Of a DNA stretch of 7,461 nt, positions 6,351 through 7,461 are shown in pieces. The stretch's first letter is position 1; the number at the start of each line of letters is the position of its first letter. Below the pieces are notes generated by a model that was not told the DNA's origin, did not search any database, and saw only the letters and a program-made list of their open reading frames with translations. The translations under genes were made by a program, and so were the position numbers. The stretch is from DATILI01 sp035476635. Its GTDB lineage: Bacteria > Pseudomonadota > Gammaproteobacteria > Burkholderiales > Burkholderiaceae_C. The stretch covers positions 1 to 7,461 of the forward strand of contig DATILI010000253.1 in NCBI GenBank assembly GCA_035476635.1. Direction: 5' to 3'.

Positions 6351-7460
6351 TCAGGGTTGGATGACGAAATTACTGAAGCCGCCGTTTCGCTGCGCGATGC
6401 CCGAGATCGCCTCATTGACGTTGTCCAGCGAGCTGCATACGTGTTCGAGCACCGACAGATCCAGCGTCCCGGCCTCTGCCATGTCCGCCATGTCCTGCCC
6501 TTCGGCCGCCGTGAACCAGGCCGAGCCTTCGATGCTCTGCTGCTCGTCCATCATTGTGTGCAGGTCCATGCCGACCATGCCCATGATGGCGCCGATGTTG
6601 ACGGCGCGGCCACCGCGGGCGAGCGCGCGCACGCCCTGCTGCAGCGTCTCATGCTGGGCACCAGGGCCCATGGCGTCGATGAATACGTCCACGCCCAGGC
6701 CATGGGTCTTGCTCTTGACCCAGGCGTCCAGTGGCTCGTTGTCGGTGGTGGAGAACACCTCGATCCGATCGGGCGCCAGCGCCTTGACCTTCTCCAGCAG
6801 CCGCTTGTCGCGGCCCGTGCCCAGGATCCTGGTGCAGCCCAGGGCCAGCCCGAACAATGCGCCGCCGATACCCAGCGTGCCGCTGATGCCGTTGATCAGC
6901 ACGCTCTTGCCGGGGCCGACGTGCGTCTTGCGCATTGCCGAGTACATGGTGCCGAGATACCCGAAACGGGCGGCCTGCTCATAGGTGACGTTGTCTGGCA
7001 GCTTCACCAGGGCGTACTGTGGCGCCACCATGTATTCGGCCAGGCCGCCGCCGGGATAGTTGTCGTACAGTTTCAGCGAATTCCGCGAGAAGCCGAAATA
7101 GCCGCGGAACGCATAGTGCGTGCAGTTGATGAGATCGCCCTTGCGGCAGGCGCGGCAGCCGCCGCAGTACAGACCCGGGTTGACGTAGACGCGGTCGCCC
7201 GGCTTCCAGGTGTGCACATGGGAACCCACCGCCACGATCTCGCCCGCCGGGTCCAGGCCGAACACCGCGGGCAAGGGCGGCAGGGGCAGCTCGGGGAACC
7301 AGGTCGTCCAGTTCGCCAGGATATTGCCCAGATTCGGCACGATGCCGCAGGCGCGCACCCGTACCAGGACGTCATTCGAGCCAGGCTCCGGAATCGGGAC
7401 CTGCTCAATCTTCATGGATTCGCCGACCTTGTGCAGGCGGGCGGCTTTCATCATCGTCAT
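6351..7460 (-). CDS. Zinc-type medium-chain alcohol dehydrogenase family protein
   Basis: NAD(P)H-dependent oxidoreductase of the MDR superfamily, 369 residues. The N-terminal GroES-like domain (about 5-150) has the four structural-zinc cysteines 99, 102, 105 and 113 in CGGCRACRKGDLINC. The Rossmann part (about 155-330) has the dinucleotide loop INGISGTLGIGG (189-200). The segment GTGRDKR (214-220) after the second strand carries an arginine that leans towards NADP(H), though weakly. The catalytic-zinc positions are altered: GICxxD becomes GIVPNL (39-44), GHE becomes GLD (68-70), and the third ligand position near 167 is Gly. Activity is therefore uncertain; alcohol or aldehyde conversion, or a zinc-independent reductase role, are all possible. 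The first ATG (7460) touches the window edge; in-frame ATGs at 7454 and 7451 are equally good, and the promoter and ribosome site lie outside. It is probably the first visible gene of an operon with the cupin and GntR genes. Confidence 0.88.
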   Translation of the reverse strand: MTMMKAARLHKVGESMKIEQVPIPEPGSNDVLVRVRACGIVPNLGNILANWTTWFPELPLPPLPAVFGLDPAGEIVAVGSHVHTWKPGDRVYVNPGLYCGGCRACRKGDLINCTHYAFRGYFGFSRNSLKLYDNYPGGGLAEYMVAPQYALVKLPDNVTYEQAARFGYLGTMYSAMRKTHVGPGKSVLINGISGTLGIGGALFGLALGCTRILGTGRDKRLLEKVKALAPDRIEVFSTTDNEPLDAWVKSKTHGLGVDVFIDAMGPGAQHETLQQGVRALARGGRAVNIGAIMGMVGMDLHTMMDEQQSIEGSAWFTAAEGQDMADMAEAGTLDLSVLEHVCSSLDNVNEAISGIAQRNGGFSNFVIQP

Positions 7461-7461
7461 C

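Overview
The window looks like a chromosomal metabolic segment from a high-GC proteobacterium. The strong G/C bias at third codon positions, dense packing of genes and overall protein style point to Burkholderiales (a Comamonadaceae- or Alcaligenaceae-like betaproteobacterium). That placement is inferred from style, not from a marker gene. There is no rRNA, tRNA, insertion sequence, CRISPR array or phage gene, and nearly every base is coding.

Left part (1-5069): a sugar uptake and phosphorylation locus of the fructose ABC type. A PfkB-family sugar kinase (probably a fructokinase) reads leftward and runs off the window edge. An 87-bp intergenic region separates it from a rightward operon: frcB (periplasmic binding protein), frcC (permease), frcA (single-domain ATPase) and a ROK-family repressor. 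The four rightward genes are very tightly packed: two junctions are 4-bp GTGA stop/start overlaps and the third is a 1-bp gap. The expected pathway is that FrcB captures fructose (or a related sugar), FrcC with FrcA imports it unmodified, and the divergent kinase makes the sugar phosphate. The ROK protein probably senses the sugar and controls both directions from the shared intergenic region. That region holds good matches to two back-to-back sigma-70 promoters whose -10 boxes lie in one palindrome, plus an imperfect 19-bp inverted repeat that could be the operator.

Right part (5056-7461): a leftward cluster, convergent with the first. In transcription order it holds a zinc-containing-type medium-chain dehydrogenase (start at the right edge), a small cupin protein and a GntR-family (FCD) regulator. 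Spacings of 16 and 55 bp suggest one operon, probably catabolic and controlled by its own regulator. Its substrate cannot be read from this window. The dehydrogenase keeps the four structural-zinc cysteines but appears to lack all the usual catalytic-zinc residues, which is its most unusual feature.

The two operons meet tail to tail, with the ROK and GntR genes overlapping by 14 bp and no room for a terminator between them. Overall this is a well-organised but fairly ordinary metabolic region. The points worth checking are the divergent control region, the swapped position of the kinase and regulator compared with rhizobial frc loci, and the unusual active site of the dehydrogenase.
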